Of a stretch of DNA of 64,000 nucleotides, positions 1 through 11,563 are shown one piece after another (within the stretch, counting starts at the first letter, position 1; each line of letters opens with the position of its first letter). Source of the DNA: Jaltomata sinuosa (taxonomy: Eukaryota > Streptophyta > Magnoliopsida > Solanales > Solanaceae). Both the position numbers and the translations under genes were made by a program. The notes beneath the pieces are model-generated. The model was given only the letters and a program-made list of their open reading frames with translations, was not told the DNA's origin and did no database searches. Location of the stretch: assembly GCA_003996215.1 (NCBI GenBank), contig QJPP01001617.1:310001-374000 (forward strand), given 5' to 3'.

Positions 1-228
1 AATTTCCAAGCTTTAGAGACTCCCAAAAATGGTGGTTTCTTTAGAAATAAGAGAAGAACAAGTTGGGGAAGAAGATTTACCAATTGTCGAGAGAGCGCGG
101 ATTTTTGATGAGCAAATGATTCCCCAAGTTCAAGAACTAATTTAGAGCAATTTGGTAGAGAGAATTTTTATTTTAGAGTTGGAAAAGTATGAGGAACAAG
201 CTAGAAAAATGAAGGCCAAAGAATTATA
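1..228 (+). other. Internal fragment of element X upstream of protease
   Basis: An acidic, lysine-rich reading frame starts at ATG 29 and stops at 142. After the stop the same frame continues with charged residues (LVERIFILELEKYEEQARKM) to about 230. Charged spacers of this type lie between gag and protease in Tat/Athila elements, and the protease of X follows on the same strand after the LTR insertion. No domain is recognised, so assignment to X rests on position and composition. Confidence 0.4.
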
Positions 229-1058
229 TAGTTGATGGTCGCTGGTCAGCACTATCGCGCTAAAGGAGCGCGATTGCGCTGAAGGGAGCCATGCGCCTCT
301 GTACTATTGCGCTAGGAGGGCACTATCGTGCTGGCAGGAGGCAGGCGCAATCGCGCTGGCCTTGGCGCGATTGCGCTAAAGGCTAGCCTGCAACAGAAAA
401 TCTGTAATTTTTCTAAAACTCCATGGGGCATTCCGGGCATAATTGGAACCCGATACTCAAAAACCAATAGTGCTATTAGAGTGGAAACGACGTTCCAGAA
501 TCAAAGGAATCAACAAAACTTCCATATGAGATTGCCTTGGAGTAATATTGACCCAAGTCAACACTAACTAACACCAACCAAACATCCAAAATAAGCCCAG
601 CTCACCCGGGACCCGAACCAACCAACTATTTAACACAAACTCAGCATTCTGGAGCTAACGGCGTTGACAGAATTCCCATCCGAGGTTGTTTTCTCCAAAT
701 ATTAACCAAAGTCAACCAAACAAGCCCAACTGGCCTGAAAACACAAAACAAGAGAGAATTCTAAGCTGAAAAGCTCTCGGATCCCGACCAAAGCTCCATC
801 TAGACCAAAGTCCATGCTCCGGAGCTAACGAAACTGTCAGAATTTGATTCCAAGCACGTTCACCAAGAATGTTGACTAAAGTCAACTATTTCAAAAGTCT
901 AAAGCTTTAAAATAAGGAACGGCCAAAAAGACCAAACAAATGGCCCGAGCACTGGACTACTGGTTCCAGCAAGCCATAAATGACTTGGGGCCACTAGAAG
1001 CAAGCTCTAACAGTACAAGAAAGGCGAACACACGTAAATGACCAGAAGGGTCATTACA
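229..1058 (-). repeat. LTR fragment (chromovirus-like) inserted in element X, with GC word island
   Basis: Read on the minus strand, the right edge begins TGTAATGACCC, the same start as the LTRs of G and B. The insertion separates the spacer of X from its protease. Positions 240-380 hold iterated variants of a near-palindromic word (AGCGCGATTGCGCT type). No five-base duplication could be found, and the left edge near 229 is uncertain, so it may be a truncated LTR rather than a clean solo LTR. Confidence 0.5.
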
Positions 1059-1060
1059 GA

Positions 1061-1837
1061 AAGAGAAGGCTAAGAGAGTTTGAGATAGTTGCACTCATTG
1101 AAGAGTGTAGTTCGAGGGTATTGAGCAAACTTCCTCAAAAGCTTAAAGACCTTAGGAGCTTCACCCTCCCCATACAAATTGGTGAAGATGAAGTTGGGCA
1201 TGCAATGTGTGATCTTGGGGCGAGCATTAACTTAATACCTCTATCTATTTTCAAGACACTAAGTTTGGGAAAGTTACGTCCCACCATTATCTATCTCCAG
1301 CTAGCAGATTGATCTCGTGTATATTCGGAGGGCATAATTGAGGATGTTCTCATCAAGGTGGGTAAGTTTTTCATCCCTGCAAACTTTATTATTTTGGATT
1401 ATAAAGCAGATGAGCAGGTACTGATTATTTTGGGATGCCCACTCCTTGCAACTGGTGGAACTTTGATAGATATGCAGAAAGAAGAGCTTAATATGAGAGT
1501 ACATGATGAAAAGGAAATGTTCAAGGTATATAAGTCACTCTCCACCCCTTCACACTACAAAGATTTGTGCATGATCACAGAGATGGTCAGAAATAAGTGT
1601 AGGGTAGAAGAAAGTGGGTTTGAAAAGTTGAAAACTTTGAATATTGCTATTGAATTGTCTGAAGTGCAGCAAAAAGAATTTATCAAGTTGTTGAGAAAGC
1701 ATGAGCATGTGTTTAGATGGTTCGATAATGACCCAGAAGGAAATACCAAGACAAAGAGGAAAGTGAAAGAAGAAAGTGATCCTTCAAGAGTGAAAATGAG
1801 GCAAAAGCTCTATGATAGGGTGAGGAAGAGATTATGA
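1061..1837 (+). pseudogene. Element X gag-pol fragment: aspartic protease region, RT onward deleted
   Basis: Frame 2 reads through LREFEIVALIEECSS and LPQKLKDLRSF, then the retropepsin active site CDLGASINLIPLSIF and the flap/strand region ILGCPLLATGGTLIDMQKEEL. This is the usual order for the protease of Athila/Tat retrotransposons, where DLGAS replaces DTG/DSG. A single in-frame TGA at 1310-1312 lies where relatives have arginine (ADRS), which fits a CGA to TGA change. The frame then continues to 1837 through a charged linker that normally precedes reverse transcriptase. No reverse transcriptase, RNase H or integrase follows: the next bases are the 'gttccacgacgttaaatca' tail that in such elements follows integrase, so roughly the whole catalytic pol was removed. 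Not functional. Confidence 0.8.
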
Positions 1838-2515
1838 AAAATTGGTTGATTTGTGACTTGCGTTGTTCCACGACGTTAAATCAGGCACTGATTGGGAGGC
1901 AACTCAATTTTGTAATAGTTTAGTTTTTTATATATAGTGTTACTTTTTGTTTTTGTTTGTGATTTTGTGTAGGTTTGGGAAAGTCTGAGTACCCAAATTT
2001 GGGAGCTAAGGAGCATGGATGAAGCTTAAGTATGGGGTCATTTTCCCCTTTGATTGAGAATTGAAGAAAGCATGCTACTAGCTAGGCCCTAGAAGGCCTC
2101 AGGAAGTATTTCTAACCTAGTTTTTATCTTATTTATTGCTTTAGGGACAAAGCATGACTTTACGTGTGGGGTGAAATATCTTTTGATGTTTGCTAAGGGT
2201 GATGTATGCCATAGGTTGTTAAGTTTTCTTTTTATTTTGCTAAGTTAGATGAAAAACTGGAATCTTTTTTTTGAAAAAGTCTAAAAACACAAAAAGATTT
2301 TTTTTATTCTTTAGTTAGGATAGTTTTTAGCTTTTAGTTCTATTTAGAGGCATACTTCATCCACCCCTTAGTCTTTTCTGAGGAGAAGCCTTTTGAACCG
2401 AGTATCCTTCTACCTTTTAGGAGTAGTTTTTTAGGTAGAATGACTCTTTTAGATGATGGATGGTTGATGACCGTTTTGAAGAAAGAGTTAGTCATTAGGA
2501 GTTAGAGAGTCTTTA
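1838..2515 (+). other. Element X post-pol tail and 3' untranslated region, first part
   Basis: Begins with the stretch that follows integrase in Athila/Tat elements (GACGTTAAATCAGGCACTG near 1873) and continues as T-rich non-coding DNA with AAGTATGGGG and GTGTGGGGTGA tracts near 2030 and 2165. No reading frame of note. It stops at 2515, where element A is inserted after the target bases CTTTA (2511-2515). Confidence 0.65.
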
Positions 2516-4513
2516 TGTCACGCCCCGAGGCTACCCCCTGGACGCGACACGGTGCTTAGTGTCACAAGTGATCCTAAGCTAACCCATAGTCTGGCATATC
2601 TAGACAATTTTAGTTAAAAATATATACTCTGTGGAAGCTAAAAACAATTTAATATTTGAAGTGGGAAAAGAGCCCAAAACATGTCTAAATATAAAAATAT
2701 ATATAGAGTATAGTGATGACTGAAAACAACACTAACAACTCAATAGCTGAATCTAATCTATGTGTGAAATCCTCTAAGTGATGTGAGTTACTGGGACATG
2801 CCCCGAGCTAACTCTAATATTCTGAAACTGAAAAGTAAAGACTGAAAGATAAAGTATGTCTATCGTCCTCAAACTATGAGGACTCACCACTGAAGCTGCT
2901 ACGTAAGGACTGGAAGTTGATCTAAGCACGGTCTGGATGTTGAGCGCCTGAACCTACATCATGAAACAATGTAGCACAAAGGTATGCATCAGTACTTCGA
3001 ATGTACTGAGCATGCGGGATACGTGCTAAGCTGAACAACATAATAACTGAACATGGAAATACATACTGAAATATAGGCTGATAGAAAAACTGATTGCAAT
3101 GACCAAATAAATATCATGAGTATATACAACATGATAAACTGACTGGCTGAATATGAAGTCAATGCAATATAAATTTGACTGTGGGAGTACTATTAACCGA
3201 CATACCCCAAGCTGAGCTAACTATGGGGTCAACATGTAACCCTTAATGGAAGGGTGTTTATACCTTGCCACGGGTACAAACAAAGCTGACGTGGATCCAC
3301 TAAACTGATATCCATAAGGGACATGGGTGTCAAGCCTAGTCTGATGGGTGACCCTTTTAGAACCTACGGTGGCGTTGTAGTTCTGGGACTTAGGGACTGC
3401 TACTAAAAGTCTTAGCCTAAGCTGACGAGTGAGCATTCATCCCTTCATACGCTCAGTGCTAAGTCTACTCCCAACTGAATATAAAGCAATGAATGCAACT
3501 GAAATGCCGGATAGCTAAAATACTAATAATCATCTGAGAATGCAACATAGATATACTGAAACTGATGGCATTCTAATTCTGAAGCATGATTACCTGATTT
3601 ATCTATCTAGCAAGCATAAATTATGAATACTGAATTTAAGACAAGCTAGGGTTACTGAGTTCTGTAAATGGGACTATGCTAATTCTCCAAGAAACATGTA
3701 ATTTATACCACATAAACTATAGCAGTTGAGTTACAATGAATCCCTAAGATTTAGGAACCCTAGGTCTGAATAATTCATGGAGAAACGAAAGAACTGACTG
3801 AATTCTAGGAACCTAGTGGGTGAAAGGAACCCATTAGTGAAATTCCACATACCTGGAAGAAGATTTTTCCGTTGAACCTTTGGATTTGGGGATGAACTTG
3901 AAGAAAACCCTCCTTGCTTGTTCTTGAGAGGAAACGCTTGATAGAATTTGCTAAGTGTCGAATTAGCTTAGGAGTTATGAGGGAAAAAGCATAAAAACCC
4001 TTTAATTACTCCTAAAACAACTTAAGATCAGAGTTAAAAGAATTGGGAATAGACCGCAATGCCCCCAACTTAATAGTAGGAACTGCAGAAATTTCCCACC
4101 GGATGGGCTACCCGATGGGCGTCGGACCTGCAACGGCCTATCGGCCTGGGCATCGGAAAAGGGCAAGTTGGGGCTGGTCCCCTGGTTATTTCCCATGATA
4201 GCTCCCATGGACCATCACATCAACGATGGTCATGGAGATAGCCCGTTGGAGCTGAAGAGGCCTGGGGAGAGGCACTGGTGGTCTACCACGGGCTGCCCCA
4301 TGACCCGTCAGACTTTTGACGCTCAAGGGGACCCCTGTCTTGCTGAGTTATGCTAGCAGGGCCTCTAGGCTCTTCCTATGGGGACCTCGATGGGCCATCG
4401 TGTCCACGATGCCTGTGGGTCAGCCCGTGTGGCTTGTCTGATAGGTGAAGTTTTGCTGAGTTTTTTTCTGAGTTCTGGGTTTTAAATGCTGGTCTAAATT
4501 CTGGGGTGTTACA
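2516..4513 (-). repeat. Element A 3' LTR
   Basis: On the minus strand it starts TGTAACACCCC (4513) and ends GGGGCGTGACA (2516). It matches the copy at 9557-11563 along its length. The segment 4093-4443 is GC-rich and iterates GATGGGC/GCCCATC-type words with small inverted pairs such as CCATCGTGTCCACGATG. The rest is AT-rich. Confidence 0.92.
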
Positions 4514-4530
4514 ATATCCCTCCCTTGGGA
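4514..4530 (-). other. Element A polypurine tract
   Basis: Immediately inside the 3' LTR the minus strand reads TCCCAAGGGAGGGATAT, a purine-rich run ending at the LTR edge, in the position expected for the plus-strand DNA primer. It is preceded by ATTCGAGGATGAATG, a stretch common at this place in Del/Tekay elements. Confidence 0.75.
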
Positions 4531-4738
4531 TCATTCATCCTCGAATGAATACTAACTAAGCTGAGTTTGAAGGGAAAGAGTTGCAATCCCTAACAACTGA
4601 ATACTGGGAGCTGATATCTGACTGAGTCCAGTTCTAAGGACATGAAAGCATGCTGAAAATACTGGAATAGCTAGGAAAACATGGTACTAAGACTGACATG
4701 TATAATAGGAACTGAGGGACTGGAGAGGAACTATTACC

Positions 4739-5341
4739 TCAAGCTGAAGCTGGGTCGGAAGGAAATATGTGAGGATACTTGGTCAATGTGGTTGCTTCTG
4801 CTTCCCAAGTAGCTCCCTCAACTGACTGATTCCTCCACAAAACTTTCACCGAGGAGACTTCCTTATTTCTCAACCTACGAACCTGACGGTCAAGAATTTC
4901 AACTGGAATCTCCTCATAGGTGAGGCTATCCTTCACATCCGCACTTTCTAAGGGAACAGCTGACGTTGGATCACCAACGCACTTCTTCAACAATGAAATG
5001 TGAAAGACTGGATGAATCACTGCTAATTTTGTTGGCAACTCTAACTCATAAGCCACATTACCAATCCTTTTTAGAATTTTGTAAGGGCCTACATATCGGG
5101 GACCGAGCTTTCCTTTCTTGCCAAATCTTATCACACCCTTCATGGGTGACACCTTCAGTAAGACCCAATCATCGATCTCAAACTCTAAGTCCCTTCTTCT
5201 CACATCTGCATAGGACTTCTGACGACTCGGAGCTGTCCTCAATCTTTCTCTGATGAGATGAACTTTCTCCATAGCCTTATGAACCGAATAAGTCCCAATC
5301 AAGGTTGATTTACCTACTTCGAACCAACCAACTAGTGACAT
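4739..5341 (-). pseudogene. Element A integrase C-terminus and chromodomain
   Basis: A 200-residue open stretch. Residues about 20-110 hold the integrase C-terminal part (DWVLLKVSPMKGVIRFGKKG, then LGPRYVGPYKILKRIG), followed by HPVFHISLLKKC. Residues about 140-195 form a chromodomain (EILDRQVRRLRNKEVSSVKV with the WRNQSVEGATWE core and KYPHIF end). In chromoviruses this domain targets integration to marked chromatin. The piece is open, but the upstream integrase core is out of register, so it is part of a dead polyprotein. The methionine at 5341 is only the first in the open stretch; the domain is normally made within gag-pol. Confidence 0.88.
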
Positions 5342-6010
5342 GCATCTATGCCCATAAAGTGCCTTATATGGGGCTATCTGAATACTGAAATAGAAACTGT
5401 TATTGTAGGCAAACTCTATGAGAGGTAGGTGATCATCCCAACTACCCTTAAATCGAGCATACGTGCTCTTAGCATGTCTTCTAAGGTCGTAATGGTAGGA
5501 TCTGCCTGACCATCCATCTGGAGATGAAATGTTGTACTGAGATTCACCTGAGTACCAATACCTTTCTGAAATGATCTCCAGAAATGAGATGAAAACTGAG
5601 GACCCCTATCTGAGATGATACACAAGGGAACCCCATGTAACCTGACTATCTTGTTGATGTAGAGTTTGGCATAGTCCTCCACTGAATCTATAGTCTTGAC
5701 AACCAAGAAGTGAGATGACTTAGTGACTCTATCCGCTATCACCCAAATGGAGTCGTGCTGCCTGCAATTACGAGGTAAACCCATAGTAAAATCCATGTTG
5801 ATCACTTCTCACTTCCAAGTAGTAATGCTAATGTCCTGAGTCGCACCTCCTGGTTTTTGATGTTCTACCTTAACTTGCTGACAATTGGGACACTTAGCCA
5901 CAAACTCTCCAATGTCCCTCTTCATATCATTCCACCAACAGACTTTCCTAGATCACGGTACATCTTAGTGGCACCGAGATGAATACAATATCTAGAATTA
6001 TGGGCTTCAG
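5342..6010 (-). pseudogene. Element A integrase: zinc-binding and catalytic core
   Basis: From about 6010 down to 5830 the minus strand encodes the N-terminal zinc-binding part (ILTEAHNSRYCIHLGATKMY and CPNCQQVKVEHQKPGG). The core follows at 5805-5416: DFTMGLPR with the first catalytic Asp, then LHGVPLCIISDRGPQFSSHF with the second Asp. The region for the third acidic residue is degraded (TTLEDMLRARMLDLRVVG). Several frame breaks separate the pieces. Confidence 0.83.
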
Positions 6011-6017
6011 TAAGGAT

Positions 6018-6890
6018 CTACTTCCTTAACTCACTCACATTTGACACACATAAATGACCCTGGTAGCAAAGCACACCATCTCTCCCTTGGGAGAAAACTT
6101 TAACTCTCTGCTGATGAACTGCTCCTTTCAACTGAAGCAAGATGGGATCATTGTCCTGTTTCCCTTTAACCTCCGCTACCAATGAAGATTTTGACCCATT
6201 CTGGACTATCACACCACCATCTGTCGTGTCCATGAGGCAAACTCCTAAGCGAGCAAGCCTATGAACATCCCTGGATAATTCATTCTTCTCTTTCTCAACA
6301 TGTGACACACTACCCATGGACAGTCTTCTGCGGGTATCAGACACTATATTAGCCTTACCCGGATGGTAGAGCACATTCATATCATAGTCTTTCAGGAACT
6401 CAAGCTACCTTCTCTGATAAAGATTCAACTCTTTCTAGGTGAACATATACTGGAGGCTCTTATGATCTGTGAACACATCAACATGAACACCATACAAATA
6501 GTGTCTCCAAATCATTAAGGTAAACACAATAGCTGCAAGCTCGAGGTAATGAGTCGGGTAGTTCTTCTCATGAATCTTAAGCTGTCTAGAAGCATACACT
6601 ATGACCTTACCCTGCTGCATAAAAACACAGCCCAGGCCAACCCTGGATGCATCACAATAAACCAGAAAGCCATTTGAACTCTCTGGTAAGGTTAACATGG
6701 GAGTTGTAGTCAATCTAGTTTTCAATTCTAGGAAACTTTTCTCACACTCATCTGACCACTAGAACTTGACCTTCTTTTGAGTCAACTTGGTCAATGGGGA
6801 AGCTATGGATGAAAATCCTTCAACAAACCTCCTGTAATAACCAGCCAAACCCAAGAAACTCCTGATGTCATATGGAGAGGTGGGTCTGGG
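6018..6890 (-). pseudogene. Element A RNase H and connecting region
   Basis: Minus-strand 6725-6435 encodes the RNase H domain: LVYCDASRVGLGCVFMQQGK with an acidic site, then YASRQLKIHEKNYPTHYLEL and LYGVHVDVFTDHKSLQYMFT with the second Asp. The 6380-6018 stretch begins with YHPGKAN, the usual end of the domain, and runs into the linker before integrase. A stop or frame break lies at about 6381-6434. Confidence 0.87.
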
Positions 6891-7690
6891 CTAGTTCTTT
6901 ACTGCCTCAATCTTCTGAGAATAAACTCGGATGTCTTCACTAGACACCACATGACCAAGAAAAGTAACTGATTTCAACAAGAATTCACACTTACTGAACT
7001 TGGCAAATAACTGGCGGTCCTTGAGAGTTTGCAACACCACTCTCAAATGAGCTGCATGCTCTTCCTTTCTCAGAGAATATATGAGGATATCATCAATGAA
7101 GATGATGATGAACAAGTCTATATACTGTCTGAACACTCTGTTCATTAAGTCTATGAAAGCTATAGGAGACTTCGTTAGACCAAAAGACATAACTACAAAT
7201 TCGTAGTGACCATACCAAGTCCTAAAGGTTGTCTTCGAGATGTCACTATCTTTGACTCTGAGCTGATGATAACCGAATTTGAGGTCTATCTTAGAGAAGC
7301 AACTAAAACCCTGAAGCTGGTCGAACAAGTCATTAATCCTGGGGATGGGGTACTTATTTTTGATTGTGACTTTGTTCAACTGAGGTAGTCAGTGCACATC
7401 CTGAGAGAACTGTCTTTCTTATGCATGAAGAAAACTAAGCACCCCATGGAGAGATAATGGGTCTGATGAATCCCTTATCTAGAAGGTCATTCAACTGTTC
7501 TTTCAATTACTTAAGCTTAGATGGAGCCATTCTGTAAGGAGGTATTGAAATAGGCTGGGTATCTGGAAGGAGATCTATTCCGAAGTCAATTTCCCTTTCG
7601 GAAGAAACTCCGGGAAGATCTTCAAGAAACACTTCTGGGAATTCATTTAGCAATGGAACTGACTCAAGAGTTGGGGTCTCGGAGTTTGAA
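6891..7690 (-). pseudogene. Element A reverse transcriptase
   Basis: The open part (7379-6891) covers the palm: NKYPIPRINDLFDQLQG, FSKIDLKFGYHQLRV with one catalytic Asp, VMSFGLTKSPIAF, and the FIDDIL motif with both catalytic Asp retained. Upstream, 7690-7380 still reads as the fingers region (EIDFGIDLLPDTQPISIPPY and LLDKGFIRP) but is split by a stop and a frameshift near 7390-7440. The polymerase core is readable, but the enzyme cannot be made in one piece. Confidence 0.9.
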
Positions 7691-8251
7691 TCCTTAACCC
7701 AAACAAGATGATAGATATACCCTTTGAAAATAATTTCTCTAGCCTCAAAGTAAGAGATAAATTGACCTACAGGTACTGAGGTACTACCCTTCCATTCTTA
7801 GACTGGCTCGTTTGGAGACTGAAACCAAATGATCCTAGTTCTGCAATCAACTGAGGCATAACATGAATGTAACCAATCCATGCCTAGAATAATATCGAAG
7901 TCAGTCATTTCTAAATCTATAAGATCGCCTGAGGTGACTTTTTGGGAAACTGTGATAGGGTCATTTCTGTATACCTATCTAGCTATAACTGGCTAGAGAC
8001 TGAGAAGGATTCTAGGAGGATTTCTGGACTGACACCGAAGTTTACTGCTATATAAGGAGTTACAAAGGAAAGTGTAACCCCTGGGTCTAACAATGCATAA
8101 ACATATAAATAGAAGACTTGTAACATACTCATGACCACATCGGGAGAATCCTCCTGGTCCTGTCGAGTCTGAAAGGCATACAACTTATTTTGGTGCTGAC
8201 CACCACCTATACCAGATGAGGCACGCTACTGAATGGGGTGGCCCACTAAAG
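7691..8251 (-). pseudogene. Element A aspartic protease region
   Basis: The minus-strand frame 8183-7983 contains YALLDPGVTLSFVTPYIA, the retropepsin active site in its DPG form, which is usual for Del/Tekay chromoviruses. Weakly readable flap and C-terminal parts continue down to about 7840 (near-complement of the DFDIILGMDWL motif). It is separated from gag and reverse transcriptase by frame breaks. Confidence 0.8.
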
Positions 8252-9339
8252 CTGCTATAGAACTGGCCTGATTTTGTGTACGAGTATCCATGCCCTTCTG
8301 AGAAATTATTGGGCACTCTTTCATCCTGTGGCCTGGCTTACACCCCCGAAGCAATTTCCACTACCTGCCATACCCTCACCCTGGTGGTTTCTGCCATACT
8401 TCTTGTAAACAGGATGAGTGCGCCCGCTAGTAACTGTACCTTGGGACTTAGAGCCTGACACTCTATCCCGTCGATCCTGTCTGAACTTAGGCACTGGGGC
8501 ACTAGAAGAAGATGCAACTGGAGCTGAAGATTTCTGATGGGACTGAGAGCAATTACCACCCTTTGATCTCTGCTGAGAGTAGTTGAAATCACCTGTCCTA
8601 GCTCTCTTACTGTCTCATCCCCTCTCTTTGATTTTCTCTTTCTCAATCTACTGAGCATAAGTAACCAATCTGGAGATGTCTATTTCCTTAACAAGCATGG
8701 TAGTCTTGCATTCCTTGACCACATCATTGGACACCCCAGATATGAACTTACTCATGGGGGCTCTGTAGTCAGCCAATATCGCTGGGGCATACTTAGACAG
8801 TTTGTGAACTTGAGTGCATACTCCTTTACACTTATATCATGCTGCTTCAAGTTTATGAATTTATGGACCTTGGCTTCTCTGAGCTCAAGTGGGAAGAACC
8901 TGTCCAAAAATGTAGTCTTGAACTGGTTCCAATCCACTGGACATGCATTTGCACAACGAGACTCCTTCCACTGCTAATACCAAGTATAAGACACTCCCTT
9001 CAACTGATAGGCGGTTAAATATGCACTCTCGACTGGAGTGACACCCATAATATCTGTCACCTTCTGGATATCATCAATAAACTCTTATGGATCCTCTTTT
9101 GATTTAGACCAATGAAATTCCAGAGGATTCATTCGAGTGAAGTCCCAGATTCAAGCTACAGCAGTGTTAGTCTGGGGTGGAGATGGTTCCACAGCCCGCT
9201 GATTGACCTGAGCAGTCATGGCCTGAGCAAGCACCTAAAAATTAGCCCTGAACTCGGCATGAGTGACTTGCTCATTTAGAGGGTCTACGGGAGCTGCTAG
9301 TGCTGGCTGATTTATGGCATTAGCCCTTTTGGGAGGCAT
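8252..9339 (-). pseudogene. Element A gag
   Basis: Starts at the minus-strand ATG 9339-9337 (MPPKRANAINQPALA), 217 bases inside the 5' LTR. It continues through the capsid-like region (EFIDDIQKVTDIMGVTP, AYQLKGVSYTWYQQWKESRC, DRFFPLELREAKVHKFINLK), then a basic, glutamine-rich tail ahead of protease. Several in-frame stops are present, for example where FRANF is followed by a stop and then VLAQAM. Not functional. Confidence 0.85.
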
Positions 9340-9540
9340 ATTATGAAACATGTAGAGCATGAGTTAGAAGCAGATTAAAATAGAGTTCACACTCTATATC
9401 ATGAGCAGGAAAGGAAAGAAGGGAAGTTGTTCCTAATTACATCTCATAGCTCCTCCCTCATAACTGTGGCGCACTTCACACCCATGAAAAAGGCTCTACT
9501 TGACGCAGCTTTTATACACCCTAAGATACTTGAACCTGAT

Positions 9541-9552
9541 GCTATGATACCA
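9541..9552 (-). other. Element A primer binding site (initiator Met tRNA)
   Basis: The minus strand reads TGGTATCATAGC four bases inside the 5' LTR. It matches the usual TGGTATCAGAGC complement of the initiator Met tRNA 3' end with one mismatch. Elements C and B carry the exact form. Confidence 0.85.
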
Positions 9553-9556
9553 AGTT

Positions 9557-11563
9557 TGTTATGCCCTGAGGCTACCCCTTGTACGCGACACGGTGCTTAG
9601 TGTCACAAGTGACCCCAAGCTAACCCATGGTCTGGCATATCTAGACAATTTCAGTTAAAAACATATACTGTGCGGAAGTTGAAAACAATTTAATATCTGA
9701 AGTGGGAAAAGAGCCCAAAACATGTCTAAATATAAAAATATATATAGAGTATACTGATGACTAAAAACAACACTAACAACTCAATATTTAAATCTAATCT
9801 ATGTCTAAAAGCCTCTAACTGATGTGAGTTACTGGGACATGCCCCCAGCTAACTCTAATAATCTCAAATTGAAAAGTAAAGACTGAAAGATAAAGCATGT
9901 CTATCGTCCTCAAACTATAAGGACTCACCACTGAAGCTGTTGCATAAGGACTGGAAGTCGATCTAAGCACGATCTGGATACTGAGCGCATGAACCTACAT
10001 CATGAAATGATGTAGTTCATGATGTAGCACAAAAGTATGCATCAGTACTTTGAATGTACTGAGCATGCGGGATACATGCTAAGCTGAACAACATAATAAC
10101 TGAACATGGAAATACATACTGAAATATAGGCTAATAGATAAAATGAATGCAATGACCAAATAAATATCATAAGTATGTACAACATGCTGAACTGGCTGGT
10201 TGAATATGAGGTCAATACAATATGAATCTGACTATGGGAGATACTATTAACCGACATACCTTAAGATGAGCTAACCATGGGGCCAACCTGTAACCCTGGA
10301 TGGAAGGGTGTACACACCTTGCCATGGGTACAAACAAAACTGACGTGGATCCACTAAACTTATGTCCACAAGGGACAAGGGTGTCAATCCTAGTCTGATG
10401 AGTGACCCCTTTAGAACCTATGATGGCGCTGTAGTTCTGGGACTCAGGGACTACTACTAAAGGTCTCAGGCTAAGCTGACGGGTGAGCCTTCATCCGCCC
10501 GGTGCTAAATATACTCCCAACTAAATATAAAGCAATGAATACAACTGAAATACTAGATAGCTTAAATACTGATAATCATTTAAGAATGCAACATACATAT
10601 ACTAAAACTGATGGCATTCTAATTCTGAAGCATGATTGTCTGATTTATCTGTCTAGCAAGCATATATTATGAATATTAAATTTAATACAAGCTAGGGTTA
10701 ATGAGTTTTGTACATGGGACTACGCTAATTCTACAAGAAACGTATAATTTTTACCATATAAACTATAGCAATTGAGTTACAATGAATCCCTATGATTTAG
10801 GAACCCTGGGTCTAAATAATTCATGGAAAAGAGAAAGAACTGACTGAATTCTAGGGACCTAGTAGGTGAAAGGAACCCACTAGTAAAATCCCACATACCT
10901 GGAAGAAGATTCTACCATTGAACCTTTGGGTTTGGGGCTAAACTTGAAGAAAACCCTCTTTGCTTGTTCTTGAGAGGAAACACTTCTTTTTTGATAGAAT
11001 TTACTAAATGTCGAATTAGTTTAAGAGTTATGAGGGAAAAAGCATAAAAACCCTTTAATTACTCCCAAAATGACTTAGGATCAGAATTAAAAAAATTGGA
11101 AAAAGACCAAAATGCTCCCAACTTAAAAGCAGGATTTGAAAAAATTTCCCACCTAATGGGCTACCCGATGGGCGTCAAACTTGCGACGGCCCATCAGCCC
11201 GAGCATTGGAGAATAGCAGGCTGGGGTTGTTCCCTTGGTAGGTTCCCATGATGGCTCCCACAACCTATTGCATCCACGATGACTGTGAAGATAGCCCATC
11301 GGAGCTGAGGAGGCCTGGGGAGGGCCACTGATGGTCTACCACAGGCTGCCCCATGGCCAGTCGGACTTCTGATGCCTATGGGGACCCCCATCTGGCTGAG
11401 TTATGCTGGCAGCTAGGATCTTTCCACGGGGACCTCAATGAGCCGTCATATCCACGACGCCCGTGGGTCAGCCCGTGGGGCTTGTCTGACAGGTGAAGTT
11501 TTGCTGAGTTTTTTTTTCTTAGTTCTGGGTTTTAAATGCTGGTTTAAATTTTGGGGTGTTACA
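9557..11563 (-). repeat. Element A 5' LTR
   Basis: A 2007-base copy of the 2516-4513 LTR, with TGTAACACCCC at 11563 and ending TAACA at 9557 on the minus strand. Its GC-rich word region is at about 11150-11490. It is followed on the plus strand by the duplicated target CTTTA. Confidence 0.92.

Larger units (their letters stand above)
2516..11563 (-). mobile_element. Element A: full-length chromovirus (Ty3/gypsy, Del/Tekay-like), minus strand
   Basis: Both LTRs are present (2516-4513 and 9557-11563) and the copy is flanked by the five-base duplication CTTTA at 2511-2515 and 11564-11568. Reading the minus strand, the order is 5' LTR, primer site for initiator Met tRNA, gag, protease, reverse transcriptase, RNase H, integrase, chromodomain, polypurine tract, 3' LTR. 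That order with a C-terminal chromodomain defines a chromovirus. The coding region is broken by stops and frame changes, so the element is complete in structure but not in coding ability. The two LTRs differ at many positions (about 9 per cent by hand in the first 270 bases), which suggests an old insertion. Confidence 0.93.

Noticed and set aside
328..567. Small plus-strand frame
   Set aside because: It overlaps the GC word island of an LTR fragment and has no protein-like features beyond base composition.
4002..4356. Frames on both strands in the A LTR
   Set aside because: GC word island of an LTR; openness comes from low stop-codon density in GC-rich repeats.
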